The notes under the pieces were generated by a model. It did not search any database, had not been told where the DNA came from, and worked only from the letters and a program-made list of their open reading frames with translations. From positions 372,001 through 436,000 of the forward strand of contig CAYOWQ010000001.1 of NCBI GenBank assembly GCA_964407695.1: a stretch of 64,000 nt of DNA, read 5' to 3'. Positions 9,033 to 17,838 of this stretch are shown here, in pieces. The DNA comes from CAYOWQ01 sp964407695. GTDB lineage: Bacteria; Planctomycetota; Phycisphaerae; Phycisphaerales; SM1A02. The position numbers and the translations under genes are program-made. Every line of letters starts with the position of its first letter. Positions within the stretch are counted from its first letter, which is position 1.

Positions 9033-10067
9033 ATGCCGGTCTCTACACCGATACTTCTCGCCGCCGTCGATATGTGGATCTGGGTGCTTGTGGTCGTGGC
9101 GGTAATGGTCGCCCTGATCTTCTTCGGGCTCATCTTCAAATACCTCGGTCTCTGGCTTCAAGCGTATCTCTCCGGAGCGAAAGTCAAGTTGTGGGAATTG
9201 ATCATGATGCGGCTCCGAAAGGTGCGCCCCGAGGTCATTGTGATCAATCGAATCTCGGCCAAGAAGGCCAACATCGACATCCCCACCAACATGCTCGAGG
9301 CCCATTACCTCGCCGGCGGCCGAATTGACCGCGTGGTCCGTGCCATGATCGCGGCCGACAAGGCCAAGATCGACCTTCCCTGGGACCGCGCGACCGCCAT
9401 CGACCTCGCCGGCCGCGATATTCTCGATGCGGTCAAGACCTCCGTCGATCCCAAGGTGATCGATTGTCCAAGTCCCGCCTCGGGGAAACAGACAATCGAT
9501 GCCGTGGCGCAGGACGGTATTCAACTGAAGGCCAAGGCCCGCGTCACGGTGCGAACCAACATCGCCCGGCTCGTCGGCGGCGCCACGGAGGAAACGATCA
9601 TCGCCCGCGTCGGCGAGGGCATCATTTCGACCATTGGTTCCGCGCCCAGCCACAAGGCGGTGCTGGAGAATCCGGATCGAATTTCCAAGACCGTGTTGGC
9701 CAAGGGTCTCGATTCGGGAACCGCGTTCGAAATTCTCTCGATCGACATCGCCGACATCGACGTCGGCGACAACATCGGCGCCCACCTGCAGAACGATCAG
9801 GCCGAGGCTGACACCAAGCGATTCCAGGCCGAGGCCGAAAAGCGCCGAGCCATGGCTGTGGCCCATGAGGCCGAGTATCAGGCGGAGGCCCAGAAAAACC
9901 GGGCGCTGGTCATCCTCGCCGAGGCCGAAGTGCCCAAGGCCATGGCCGACGCCTTCCGCAGCGGAAACATGGGAATCATGGATTACTACCGCATGAAGAA
10001 CGTCGCAGCCGACACGCGCATGCGCGATTCTCTCGCCGGCGGCACCGGCGACAGCAAGACCGGCTGA
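9033..10067 (+). CDS. floA: Flotillin-like protein FloA
   Basis: A 344-residue FloA. The ATG at 9033 has a GAGGA (9020-9024) 8 bp upstream and is preferred over an upstream TTG. One membrane helix near the N-terminus (about residues 12-40) is followed by the band-7/SPFH-like domain, with the family-specific blocks NMLEAHYLAGGRIDRVV and DIADIDVGDNIGAHLQNDQAE and the Ala/Glu-rich helical stretch near the end. FloA forms membrane microdomain scaffolds. The cluster long nfeD, short nfeD, floA is the same arrangement as yqeZ-yqfA in Bacillus, which supports all three assignments. The product is cytoplasmic-side membrane anchored. Confidence 0.95.
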   Translation: MPVSTPILLAAVDMWIWVLVVVAVMVALIFFGLIFKYLGLWLQAYLSGAKVKLWELIMMRLRKVRPEVIVINRISAKKANIDIPTNMLEAHYLAGGRIDRVVRAMIAADKAKIDLPWDRATAIDLAGRDILDAVKTSVDPKVIDCPSPASGKQTIDAVAQDGIQLKAKARVTVRTNIARLVGGATEETIIARVGEGIISTIGSAPSHKAVLENPDRISKTVLAKGLDSGTAFEILSIDIADIDVGDNIGAHLQNDQAEADTKRFQAEAEKRRAMAVAHEAEYQAEAQKNRALVILAEAEVPKAMADAFRSGNMGIMDYYRMKNVAADTRMRDSLAGGTGDSKTG

Positions 10068-10076
10068 TTCGTCATC

Positions 10077-10817
10077 GTGTCGGTGCTCTGGGTCGTCATT
10101 CCGGTCTTCAACGAGCCCGGCACGTTGGGGGCCATCGTCAAGCGCGTGCAGAGCACCCCGCTCCCTTCCGGTTGGACCCGCAAGGTCATCATTGTGGACG
10201 ATTGCTCGGCGCCAGCCGGTCAGGCGGCGGTCGATTCGGTCATCTCCTCCGCCGGCGACGACACGAACAAGCCGATCCTGCTTCGTCATTCAGTCAATCG
10301 TGGCAAGGGCGCAGCCCTGCGCACCGGCTTCCAGTATCTGCTCGATCATGCAATGGATTCCGATGCCGTGATCATCCAGGACGCCGACCTCGAATACGAC
10401 CCCGATGACTTTTCCGGACTTCTCCAGCCGATTATTGAAGGCTGGGCCGACGTCGTCTTCGGCACACGATGGGGTGATCATCGACCGCTGAATTCTCTGA
10501 TGAGCAGGATTCATGCCGCCGGCAATCGTGGCCTGACAATCTTCTCAAATGCACTCACGGGTCTCTCCGTTCTCGACATGGAGTGCTGCTACAAGCTCCT
10601 GACCTTGCCGGCCCTCCGTGCCATCCTCCCCTCGTTGTCAGAGGACCGATTCGGGATCGAGCCCCAACTGGCCGCGGCGGCGGCGCGAAGTGGTTTCTCC
10701 GTCGCCCAGCGTCAGATTCACTATGAGCCGCGCGGGTTCAGCCAGGGGAAGAAGATCGGCGTGCGCGACGGGCTTCGGGCTCTCTACGTAATCGTTCGCG
10801 AGGCCATTTCAGGCTGA
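10077..10817 (+). CDS. GT2 glycosyltransferase (dolichyl-phosphate-mannose-synthase-like)
   Basis: A 246-residue GT-A fold enzyme that starts with GTG 9 bp after floA. The N-terminal strand LWVVIPVFNE, VIIVDDCS and the nucleotide/metal motif QDADLEYDPDD (DxD) are all present, and NRGKGAALRTGF is the DPMS-like loop. There are no membrane helices, so it is likely a peripheral membrane enzyme that transfers a sugar from a nucleotide donor to a lipid carrier or acceptor. The next gene encodes a polytopic membrane protein of the flippase-like type, which suggests a small glycolipid module. Donor and acceptor cannot be read from sequence. Confidence 0.9.
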   Translation: MSVLWVVIPVFNEPGTLGAIVKRVQSTPLPSGWTRKVIIVDDCSAPAGQAAVDSVISSAGDDTNKPILLRHSVNRGKGAALRTGFQYLLDHAMDSDAVIIQDADLEYDPDDFSGLLQPIIEGWADVVFGTRWGDHRPLNSLMSRIHAAGNRGLTIFSNALTGLSVLDMECCYKLLTLPALRAILPSLSEDRFGIEPQLAAAAARSGFSVAQRQIHYEPRGFSQGKKIGVRDGLRALYVIVREAISG

Positions 10818-10855
10818 TTGTCGGCGACCCCTTGGCCCGATACTGATTGCTGCCG

Positions 10856-11803
10856 ATGCCTGCGTCTCCTCCCACACGGTCCCCGCGTCGAATCCTCCTG
10901 GAGGTGGCCGGCTTCAGCATGGGTATTGGTCTCCTGATCTGGTGCATCATGGCGGCCACCAGGGCTGGCGGGTGGGACCGCGTCGTTCATGCCGGCCCGG
11001 CGATCATCGTCGGTCTGGTCGCGGCTTCGATTCTCAGCCAGATTGCCAACATCCTGATTTTCTGGCTCACGATTCGGCCGATCCAACCGATCCGCCTCTG
11101 GGATCTCACGATCATCAACCTGGTCGTAAGTCTGCTCAACTACGCACCCATCCGCCTCGGGCTTGCTGCCCGCGTGACCTACCACATTCGCGTTGATCGA
11201 ATGCCCTGGCTCACCATCGGCGCCTGGCTGGCCGCGATTGTGCTTACGCTTGCCGCCACCATGTCTGCAATCGTCGCGGCCGCGCTCATCCATCCATCAT
11301 TCGATTGGAAGTGGGGTCTGCTCAATGGGGGATTCCTCGCCGCCTCGGGATTTCTCCTTCAGGCCGTGGGCGGGTGGGCTCTTCTTCAACGCTATGGCCG
11401 CGGCCTCGACGTAATCCTCCTGAATCCCGCGTCGCTTTGGGGATCCATGATGTTTCGCTGTGCTGATCTGGGTGCCTACGCGTGGCGAATCTGGTTGGCC
11501 TCGACACTTCTTGGCCTGACGTTCAATCCGGATCAGATCCTGATTCTGGCGATCGCTGCGCTCACGATCGGAATGAACCCGCTTGGGCGATTCGGCTTCC
11601 GCGAGGCGACGGTGGCGTTTGTGGCGTCGCTGCTCGCCGGGCCGGACGCCCGTGCGGTCGATGGGATCTTCGCACAACTGGCGCTGGTGGAATCGGCGGG
11701 TGAGGCCATCGCCGTGATTCCCCTGGGAGCGCTGGCCTCCCTCCGATTCCTCCGCCGATTGCGGGCGGCGCCGCGAGTCAGCGAAACCGGGGGTTCTGTG
11801 TAG
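10856..11803 (+). CDS. Polytopic membrane protein, lysylphosphatidylglycerol-synthase TM/flippase-like
   Basis: 315 residues with about eight hydrophobic helices. It resembles the UPF0104/LPG-synthase transmembrane family: an early LLEVAGFSMGIGLLIWCI helix, the RLWDLTIINLVVSLLNYAPIR block and a late NPLGRFGFREATVAFVA segment. The ATG at 10856 is preferred over a TTG 9 bp upstream. A GATACT hexamer 11 nt before the ATG could be a -10 element. Proteins of this family move or hold lipid-linked intermediates next to glycosyltransferases, which agrees with the GT2 gene 38 bp upstream. Its last 26 bp overlap the convergent gene on the other strand. Family call is moderate. The membrane topology is clear. 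Confidence 0.6.
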   Translation: MPASPPTRSPRRILLEVAGFSMGIGLLIWCIMAATRAGGWDRVVHAGPAIIVGLVAASILSQIANILIFWLTIRPIQPIRLWDLTIINLVVSLLNYAPIRLGLAARVTYHIRVDRMPWLTIGAWLAAIVLTLAATMSAIVAAALIHPSFDWKWGLLNGGFLAASGFLLQAVGGWALLQRYGRGLDVILLNPASLWGSMMFRCADLGAYAWRIWLASTLLGLTFNPDQILILAIAALTIGMNPLGRFGFREATVAFVASLLAGPDARAVDGIFAQLALVESAGEAIAVIPLGALASLRFLRRLRAAPRVSETGGSV

Positions 11804-12791
11804 GGTCGGTGTTCTCCGGCAACAACGGTTCATTGCCGGTGGTGGAAGGGGCATCGGTCTGCTTGACGGCTCCGCGTCGAATCACGGTCGATTCACGGAT
11901 GGAGCCACGCTGCGAGAGCCCTTCCGTGGGCGTCGCCGTGAAGTCAAGGGACCACTTGGAGGAATTCTCGACGATCTCGCCGTTCTTGGCATCAATGGTG
12001 AGCGACGCATTGGATTGGGCTGATGCAATCTGGGCAGACCACGTGGGCCCGCCGGGTTGCATGGCCGTAACCTTCACCTCGGGCTTCAGTGTGACGCTGC
12101 ACGATCCTCCGGAGCGAACCTCTAACAAGGTGCAGTGCGCTGAGAGCTCTACGATTCCGTTAGCAAAATTGCCGTCCAGCACCAGCGGCCGGGTGTATCC
12201 ATAGGCCCAGGAGTCATCGGGTTCAGCCGACTCTCTGCCTCCGCCGACGCCGTAGAGGTTGGTCAGCAGGCTCTTCCATGAGGCCTCGCTCACCACCGAC
12301 TCGACCGCTTGACGCATTCCGCTGCGTTCCGGCGGCAGAAGGATGGAGTCGGGCAGTCCGGTGATCGTCCCGATCTCGCCGGTCCGCAGCAGATCGAATC
12401 GGATTGGCGTGTCGAGCAAGGCAAGCAGCGCTGGGCTGATGACGGTGGATTTCATTTCCTGGGGCGCATTGCGTTCGAACGAGACCGTCGTCGTGTCGGC
12501 GGTCACTTTCATCTTGACGTCCGCCACCCGGCATTCAAACTGAATCGACTCCGCGGTTTGGCCGGCGACCTTGGTTTCGAAGGCGAGAGAGACCTCCGCG
12601 GTCACGCGCCGGGACGACGCCCTCGCGGTGGCCACCTCCCACTCCGTCGTGCGATCCAGCGTCCATTCCGTCTGGGCTCCATCGACCTGCTTCGGCAGAA
12701 GTCGGACCGGATCGCCCGAGCCGAGTGCTGCCGTACAGACGATGGCCGCGGTCAATGAGGCGAAGAAGCCAGGGGTGACGGCTTGGTGCAT
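11778..12791 (-). CDS. Exported protein of unknown function (DUF6263-like)
   Basis: 337 residues with an N-terminal signal peptide (MHQAVTPGFFASLTAAIVCTAALG). The rest is beta-rich and soluble, alternating strands such as TTEWEVATARASSRRVTAEV and SNASLTIDAKNGEIV, the pattern of periplasmic DUF6263-type proteins. The ATG is preceded by TGAGGAGG (12799-12806), a strong Shine-Dalgarno sequence. A TAGGCT hexamer lies further up. The gene sits between the convergent flippase-like gene, with which it shares 26 bp at the 3' ends, and terC upstream on the same strand. No catalytic motif is visible. Family membership is tentative. Export is well supported. Confidence 0.7.
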   Translation of the reverse strand: MHQAVTPGFFASLTAAIVCTAALGSGDPVRLLPKQVDGAQTEWTLDRTTEWEVATARASSRRVTAEVSLAFETKVAGQTAESIQFECRVADVKMKVTADTTTVSFERNAPQEMKSTVISPALLALLDTPIRFDLLRTGEIGTITGLPDSILLPPERSGMRQAVESVVSEASWKSLLTNLYGVGGGRESAEPDDSWAYGYTRPLVLDGNFANGIVELSAHCTLLEVRSGGSCSVTLKPEVKVTAMQPGGPTWSAQIASAQSNASLTIDAKNGEIVENSSKWSLDFTATPTEGLSQRGSIRESTVIRRGAVKQTDAPSTTGNEPLLPENTDPTQNPRFR

Positions 12792-12817
12792 GCGAAAACC
12801 TCCTCAGGTCAGATAGC

Positions 12818-13837
12818 CTAGGTCGGTTCGGGTCCCGACTCTCTCCGGTCGGGGGCATCTTCCGCCGGATCGATCTCTCCTCGCTCCGGGGCGAACAACG
12901 ACGCGATGACCCCGGCGGCCAGGATGCCTCCGATTGCCGCGAGCGAAATGTTGTCGGGGATGGGCGCATGTTGGTGCAGCAGCATCTTGACGCCGATGAA
13001 GGCCAGCAGAATGATGAGCGCGGTCTTGAGATACCGGAATTTCTCGATCAGCCCTGCCAGCACGAAGTAGAGCGACCGCAATCCCATGATGGCGAAGATA
13101 TTGGAGGTGAACACGATCAGGGTGTCGGTCGTCACGCCGAAGCACGCCGGAATCGAATCAATGGCGAACATGACGTCACAGGTGCACACCAGAATCAGGG
13201 CGAGCATGAGCGGAGTCATCATGCGAACTCCGTTGAGGGTGACGAAGAAATTGCCCCCGTGGAAGTCCGACGAAATCGGGTAGAGCCGCCGGGCGATCCG
13301 CACCGCGATGTTGCGATCCGGATGAATGTCCTCCTCCTTCATGATCAGCATCTTGCCGGCGGTCAGAATCAAAAGGGCGCCGAAGACATACATCACCCAG
13401 TCAAATCGATGAACCAGGGCGGCCCCCCCGATGATCATCACCCCGCGCAACAGGAGTGCTCCCACGACACCCCAGAACAGGACTCGATGTTGCTGCTGAA
13501 GAGGCACCCGGAAGAACGCGAAGATCATCGCGAAGACCAGCATGTTGTCGATGGAAAGCGATTGCTCCAGCAGGTAGCACTGCAGAAACCGAATGGCCGC
13601 GGTGCCCCCGTCCAGATCCGTCTCATACACGTTTCGAAAATCGAGCCAGTTGTGCTCGGGTGAGTACAGGAAATAGATCAGCCCGTTGAACAGGAAAGCA
13701 AGAGTCACCCAGGCCATGGTGCGCATGGCCGCTTCCCGAATGGTGATGACATGTGAATCGCGGTGGAAGAGCCCGAGATCCAGCAGCATCAGGGCAACAA
13801 TGACGATCGAAAAGACGGCCAGGAATACGAAGAGCAT
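12818..13837 (-). CDS. terC: TerC-family integral membrane protein
   Basis: 339 residues from the ATG at 13837, which has GGAG about 6 bp upstream. A GTG at 13861 is in frame but directly abuts a TAAGCT hexamer (13862-13867) that looks like the -10 box, so it would be too close to be translated. The protein has about nine membrane helices and the acidic membrane motifs typical of TerC/Alx: LEQSLSIDNMLVFAMIF and CDVMFAIDSIPACFGV. TerC and Alx proteins export manganese or protect against tellurite and metal stress. Alx is commonly under a manganese riboswitch, but I see none here. It is divergent from exbB. Confidence 0.93.
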   Translation of the reverse strand: MLFVFLAVFSIVIVALMLLDLGLFHRDSHVITIREAAMRTMAWVTLAFLFNGLIYFLYSPEHNWLDFRNVYETDLDGGTAAIRFLQCYLLEQSLSIDNMLVFAMIFAFFRVPLQQQHRVLFWGVVGALLLRGVMIIGGAALVHRFDWVMYVFGALLILTAGKMLIMKEEDIHPDRNIAVRIARRLYPISSDFHGGNFFVTLNGVRMMTPLMLALILVCTCDVMFAIDSIPACFGVTTDTLIVFTSNIFAIMGLRSLYFVLAGLIEKFRYLKTALIILLAFIGVKMLLHQHAPIPDNISLAAIGGILAAGVIASLFAPERGEIDPAEDAPDRRESGPEPT

Positions 13838-14028
13838 CTGGTCTCCGAAGGGGAGGCCCACAGCTTACCCGCGCCGACGGCAGGGCGGCGAATCGCGGGA
13901 AATGAGTGCGACCAAATCACTCGTTCCCGGTATCCGAGATCATCGCAGGGTGATATCCTCACCTTTGCGCAGCTCCGGTCGAATCGCGCCTCACCATGCC
14001 CGGCGAGCCGACCGGCCCAGAGTGAATT

Positions 14029-14805
14029 ATGACCCACATCTCGCTCCTTCCGTTCCTTCTTGCCCAGACCGGTTCCGATTCGCCCCCCAGCGGCGGCGAA
14101 ACGGTGGAGGTCATGAGCATCTTCGACTACATCCATCACGGCGGAGTGCTTTCCTATGTGCTCATCGGGCTCTCGTTTGTGGCTCTGGCCCTGATCGTTC
14201 GCAATCTCCTGGCCTTGCGACTGACCCAGATCGTTCCGCCGGAGGCGGTCCAGGAACTCGAGAAGCACCTGAAAACGCATGATCTCTCCGGCGCGCTTCG
14301 CTATTGCATGCAGACGGAGGATCGCAGCTTTCTGACCAACATCTTTGAACAGGCTCTGGAACGATGCGCTGCGTCGCCGTTCGGCGCGATCGAGCTTCGG
14401 TCCGCCGTGGAGGATGCCGCTCAAACCGAGGTCGATCGACTGCACAGTCTCAACGACGGCGTCGGCATCATCGCGGCCGTCGGCCCCATGCTCGGCCTGC
14501 TCGGAACCGTCATCGGTATGATCGGTGCGTTCCACACGATCGGCTCGCTCGAGGGTGCGGCGCGGTCAAGTGAGTTGGCCCGCTTCATGTCGATGGCTCT
14601 CGTGTGCACCGCCGAGGGGCTGACCGTTGCCATCCCGTGCACCGTCGTGTTTGCCATGTTCCGTCGCCGCATCACCAACCTCGTCGGTGAGGCCGGGCGG
14701 ATCATGGAGAGCCTGATCTGCCTTGTGGCCCCCCGGGCCGACGGGCATCATCGGCCCACGAGTCGAACGGTTCCCAGCGGTCCCGCGGTCACTCAGGTTC
14801 GTTGA
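14029..14805 (+). CDS. exbB: ExbB/TolQ/MotA-type proton channel protein
   Basis: 258 residues with three membrane helices: one around residues 40-62 and a pair at about 145-175 and 190-215. The block IAAVGPMLGLLGTVIGMIGAF is the hallmark of the ExbB/TolQ proton channel. With the two ExbD-type partners immediately downstream it should form a proton-driven motor in the inner membrane, energising an outer-membrane receptor or envelope process. No tonB is present in the window. A TATCCT hexamer at 13954-13959 may be the -10 element. The gap to exbD is 6 bp. Confidence 0.93.
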   Translation: MTHISLLPFLLAQTGSDSPPSGGETVEVMSIFDYIHHGGVLSYVLIGLSFVALALIVRNLLALRLTQIVPPEAVQELEKHLKTHDLSGALRYCMQTEDRSFLTNIFEQALERCAASPFGAIELRSAVEDAAQTEVDRLHSLNDGVGIIAAVGPMLGLLGTVIGMIGAFHTIGSLEGAARSSELARFMSMALVCTAEGLTVAIPCTVVFAMFRRRITNLVGEAGRIMESLICLVAPRADGHHRPTSRTVPSGPAVTQVR

Positions 14806-14811
14806 TCCGCC

Positions 14812-15249
14812 ATGCGCCTACCGGGCTCGAATAACGAAGAGGAAGCCGGCTTCGACCTCACGCCGATGATCGATGTCATTTTGCTCTTGATCATCTTTTT
14901 CATGCTCTCCTCGCAGTTCGCCCAGTCGCAGCTGCGTCCGATGGATCTGCCGCGTGAGAGGGGCCAGAAGGCCGCTCAGCAGAATCAGTCGAAGGTGATC
15001 ATCGACATGGATCGGGAAGGCAAGCTCAGCATCCTTGGCCGATCATTCGAGATTGAGGAGCTTGGCGACCTGATCAATCTGCCCAAGGATCGGGAGTCAG
15101 CGCTGGCCGTGGATGTCATCGTACGGGCGGACCGATCCGGATCGGCGGTGTATCTCAATCGCCTCGCGGACGTGCTCGTACAGTTGGGTGTGAACAAGTG
15201 GCGACTGGCGACGAATGCCGACTTGGCGCCGGCAGAGGGCTCGCCGTGA
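14812..15249 (+). CDS. exbD: ExbD/TolR-type protein
   Basis: 145 residues. A short cytoplasmic start is followed by FDLTPMIDVILLLIIFFM, in which the Asp of the IDV motif is the proton-translocating residue of the family. The periplasmic domain (DMDREGKLSILGRSFEIEEL, VDVIVRADRSG) has the usual ExbD fold. It works with ExbB, six bases upstream, and is followed with a 4-bp overlap by a second ExbD-like gene, so the motor may hold a heterodimer of the two. Confidence 0.93.
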   Translation: MRLPGSNNEEEAGFDLTPMIDVILLLIIFFMLSSQFAQSQLRPMDLPRERGQKAAQQNQSKVIIDMDREGKLSILGRSFEIEELGDLINLPKDRESALAVDVIVRADRSGSAVYLNRLADVLVQLGVNKWRLATNADLAPAEGSP

Positions 15250-15671
15250 GGCTTGAACGCAATTCCACAACCCTGGATCCGTCCAAGCTTCGTCTCCCTC
15301 TGGTGGCGCTGATCGATGTCATTCTGTTTCTGCTGATCTACTTCCTGTATGCGGGCTCGCTGGATGCCGAGGAAGCGCAACTTGCCGCCGCACTCCAATC
15401 CCGACAGGCGGGCGGCGGCGGACTTTTCGACCTTGAGCCGCAGATTCTCAACGTCGACGAGACCGACGGAACGGCAGTTTTTCGCATCGGCAGCCTTGAA
15501 TTCAAGGATCGCTCCTCGTTGGTGAACGCCCTGAAAAAACTGCCCCCCGACGCCGGTATCACTATTCGTGTGGCCGATCGGGCCTCGGTGGCGGCCGCGG
15601 CGGCGGCTACGCAAGCCTGCCACGACGCGGGATTTAGCAAGATCAGTTATCTGCCGGCCAAGTCGCCCTGA
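15246..15671 (+). CDS. Second ExbD/TolR-like protein
   Basis: 141 residues. The GTG at 15246 overlaps the exbD stop codon (GTGA) and is preferred over an upstream in-frame ATG at 15198 that would lie inside exbD. The membrane helix LVALIDVILFLLIYFLYAGS keeps the key Asp. The periplasmic part is more divergent than exbD, but TDGTAVFRIGSLEF and ITIRVADRASVAAAA fit the family. ExbB-ExbD-ExbD sets are common in Planctomycetes and may make an asymmetric stator. Its 3' end overlaps the convergent YkgJ-type gene by 25 bp. Confidence 0.85.
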   Translation: MRLERNSTTLDPSKLRLPLVALIDVILFLLIYFLYAGSLDAEEAQLAAALQSRQAGGGGLFDLEPQILNVDETDGTAVFRIGSLEFKDRSSLVNALKKLPPDAGITIRVADRASVAAAAAATQACHDAGFSKISYLPAKSP

Positions 15672-16948
15672 TTGCCATCGTCGGGGTGGTCCCATCGCCA
15701 AGCCTCGGCCAAAGTCCTCCGCAAACCATCGTTACGAACGAGATATCCCAGGCGCAGCCTTTCGCCCGCGCTGCCGAGCCACTTGGCACGGCCCGAACTT
15801 CGATCCACACGTCCGAGCGCCCGGCGGACGTCCTCGATAGTCCCTTCCGCGGCACCGCGGCCCGCTGCGCTGAACCGGGCAAGCCACCCGACCACGGCAG
15901 CGCCGAGAACATGGGCCGCGAGACCGCTCGTCATGGACCAGCCGTAATAGCCGGAACCCCAGCAACGCCCTCCAAGGATCGACGCGCGTAGGTATCGGCT
16001 CATCAACTCGTCGATGCTTGGATCGTCAGCGATTCCTACGGCATTGACCTGCTCAAAGGTGACCTTGTTCGACCAGCCGGGTCCGATTTGCGGGACAGGT
16101 CCTGATCCGCGCGAAAAAATTCGGCTGCGCCGAAGCTGAGAAAACGTGATCCGCCATCTCCCCAGTTTCGCCGCGTCGCCGATCTTTACATCCTCAGTTC
16201 GCGAGAACACCGCCTGCCGAAACAGCCGCCGCTGTCCCGCCGACGGCGGATCAACCGGGTGAAGGGGAAGCTCCCCGGGCAATGCCACCGTCAGAATTTC
16301 GAGGAGTTCATCAAACCGGTCACCCCGAACCGTTTCAAATCTCGCACCTGCAAGAGATTGTGACAGCCACGCGAGGCCGTCAAATCGGATTCGCCAGGGA
16401 AGGTCGCGGCGGCCAAGCCAGTCAATCAGGGCCTTGATGAGCGATCGTTCTTCATCGGTGGTAGCCCGAAGGCGGCGGCCAAGAAGGGGTGGGGCAAATT
16501 GCTGGAGCGTTTCCGGAATGCGAGCCCCCATTCTCGCGAGCTCGTCCCGGTGAGAACCGAGTGCAGCTCCCTTGCTTTCCAGAACGCTCTGGCAGGCAAA
16601 GTTCACTCCCATCCGAGGTCCGGAAGCCGACGGGGACAGATGAAATGGAAAGAGTTGACAGGCAATTGGTTTATTTTCGAAGCCGAATTCAGCATGAACG
16701 CGACATTTGCCGTCAGATTCGAGGAAGATACAGGATCCATCGGGCCGCTGGCGAAGGTAACGAACCCCACGGAACTCAACGGTAATCGGCTCACCAAGTC
16801 GGGTCTCCCAACCCTGCACGGCCAAGAGGCGCAAGTCCTCATCCCTGAGTTGAACGGTGAAATCCCGGCAGCAGTTGCCGCAGCCGTGGCAGGAGTAGCG
16901 CTGTACCGGGAGGTTGAGCGTGAGGATGGGAAGGCCAACGTTGGACAA
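15647..16948 (-). CDS. YkgJ-type cysteine-cluster protein (putative metal-binding)
   Basis: 433 residues. The N-terminal 110 residues hold the zinc/iron-chelating YkgJ-type cysteine set: CHGCGNCC near residue 20, a later single Cys in GSCIFL, and GKCRVH followed by KPIACQLFPF. The remaining 300 residues have no family I recognise and are longer than usual. The cluster probably binds iron, zinc or an iron-sulfur centre, but its reaction is unknown. It overlaps the second exbD gene by 25 bp at the 3' end and is divergent from the unknown operon at 17118. It is one of three YkgJ-type genes in the window. Confidence 0.85.
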   Translation of the reverse strand: MSNVGLPILTLNLPVQRYSCHGCGNCCRDFTVQLRDEDLRLLAVQGWETRLGEPITVEFRGVRYLRQRPDGSCIFLESDGKCRVHAEFGFENKPIACQLFPFHLSPSASGPRMGVNFACQSVLESKGAALGSHRDELARMGARIPETLQQFAPPLLGRRLRATTDEERSLIKALIDWLGRRDLPWRIRFDGLAWLSQSLAGARFETVRGDRFDELLEILTVALPGELPLHPVDPPSAGQRRLFRQAVFSRTEDVKIGDAAKLGRWRITFSQLRRSRIFSRGSGPVPQIGPGWSNKVTFEQVNAVGIADDPSIDELMSRYLRASILGGRCWGSGYYGWSMTSGLAAHVLGAAVVGWLARFSAAGRGAAEGTIEDVRRALGRVDRSSGRAKWLGSAGERLRLGYLVRNDGLRRTLAEAWRWDHPDDGNQGDLAGR

Positions 16949-17117
16949 TTGGGCGATCCATGCTGATCAGGGGCGGATGCCGGAGTTAATTGGGGCAGTC
17001 TACGTGCGTTTTTCCACAAATGCCGAACAGTCTTCGGTGAGGTCTTGTCGAGACAGAAAATGCTGCAATGATCGGGATTTCCCTGCGTTTGGCTGTTGGA
17101 AAAGAGCTCGAAGCCCA

Positions 17118-17750
17118 ATGCCCGATCCACTGAATGATAACCTCCTGTTCCGCAGCTACTTAGGCGATGAGACTCTCGGCGACGATTTGATTCGAATCGA
17201 CGAGCAGCTTGCTGAGTTAGCTCAGCGTTATCGCCCGAGCGAGGCAGCATTGAAGCTGCTCAACGATCGAATCGTGGCCGCCAGTGTGCAAATGCTACCG
17301 GTGCCGGCTCCGCTGGTGTTCGACCGCGAAGCGGCCGCGGGACTGAAGCAAGCTGCAGGATTCGCCGAGTTTCGGGCTCATGCTGCTCGTCGCGGTCGGT
17401 TTGCCATGGCTGCGGCAATCCTGCTGGTGCTATCGGTCGGTGGTTTCTTCATGCGAACGACGCCCGGCGGCCGCGGGTCGATGATGGCGGCCGATCTTGG
17501 CGCCGGGTTGAGCACCGGGTTGAACATTGGTCTGGGTTCGGTGGAGGAAGCTCCGAGCGAGAGCGAAGCCGTGCTGATGGCCTTGATGAAGGAGACGCGA
17601 CCTCGGGCGATGTCTTCGCTGACGGATGTCGTGGATGCCGGGAGCGTGGCCGCGATTTCACCGGTCCTCTCAACCCGATCCGCGTCCTACGACGATTTTG
17701 CTTCCGAGATGGAGGCCATGCTGGGTGAGGCTTCGGGACCATCACTGTGA
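17118..17750 (+). CDS. Membrane-anchored protein of unknown function
   Basis: 210 residues from the ATG at 17118. A longer frame to 16914 overlaps the divergent gene and looks non-coding. Residues 1-90 are acidic and helical (ETLGDDLIRIDEQLAELAQR), one membrane helix follows at about 97-112 (MAAAILLVLSVGGFFM), and the extracytoplasmic tail is low-complexity and Ser/Ala rich. The layout (cytoplasmic helical head, one helix, outside tail) resembles anti-sigma-type proteins, but no sigma factor is adjacent and no zinc motif is present, so I leave it unnamed. It is followed by 17839 with an 88-bp gap and probably shares a transcript. Confidence 0.65.
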   Translation: MPDPLNDNLLFRSYLGDETLGDDLIRIDEQLAELAQRYRPSEAALKLLNDRIVAASVQMLPVPAPLVFDREAAAGLKQAAGFAEFRAHAARRGRFAMAAAILLVLSVGGFFMRTTPGGRGSMMAADLGAGLSTGLNIGLGSVEEAPSESEAVLMALMKETRPRAMSSLTDVVDAGSVAAISPVLSTRSASYDDFASEMEAMLGEASGPSL

Positions 17751-17838
17751 GGCGCGCTGCAGGGATCGTGTAAGGTGCATCATGAGCTTTGCTGCCGCAA
17801 TGCCGGCAAAGTGACGCCGACGAAAGGGCCGCCTCTCG

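Noticed and set aside
8697..10289. 530-residue minus-strand frame over nfeD2, floA and the GT2 start
   Set aside because: Antisense to three genes with strong family motifs; the product is His/Asp rich with no domain.
12818..14028. Manganese riboswitch upstream of terC
   Set aside because: I looked for the paired conserved yybP-ykoY loops upstream of 13837 and saw none; the leader is also too short if TAAGCT at 13862 is the -10 box.
17118..17750. Naming this gene an anti-sigma factor
   Set aside because: One membrane helix and an acidic head are suggestive, but there is no zinc motif and no neighbouring sigma gene, so the name would be a guess.
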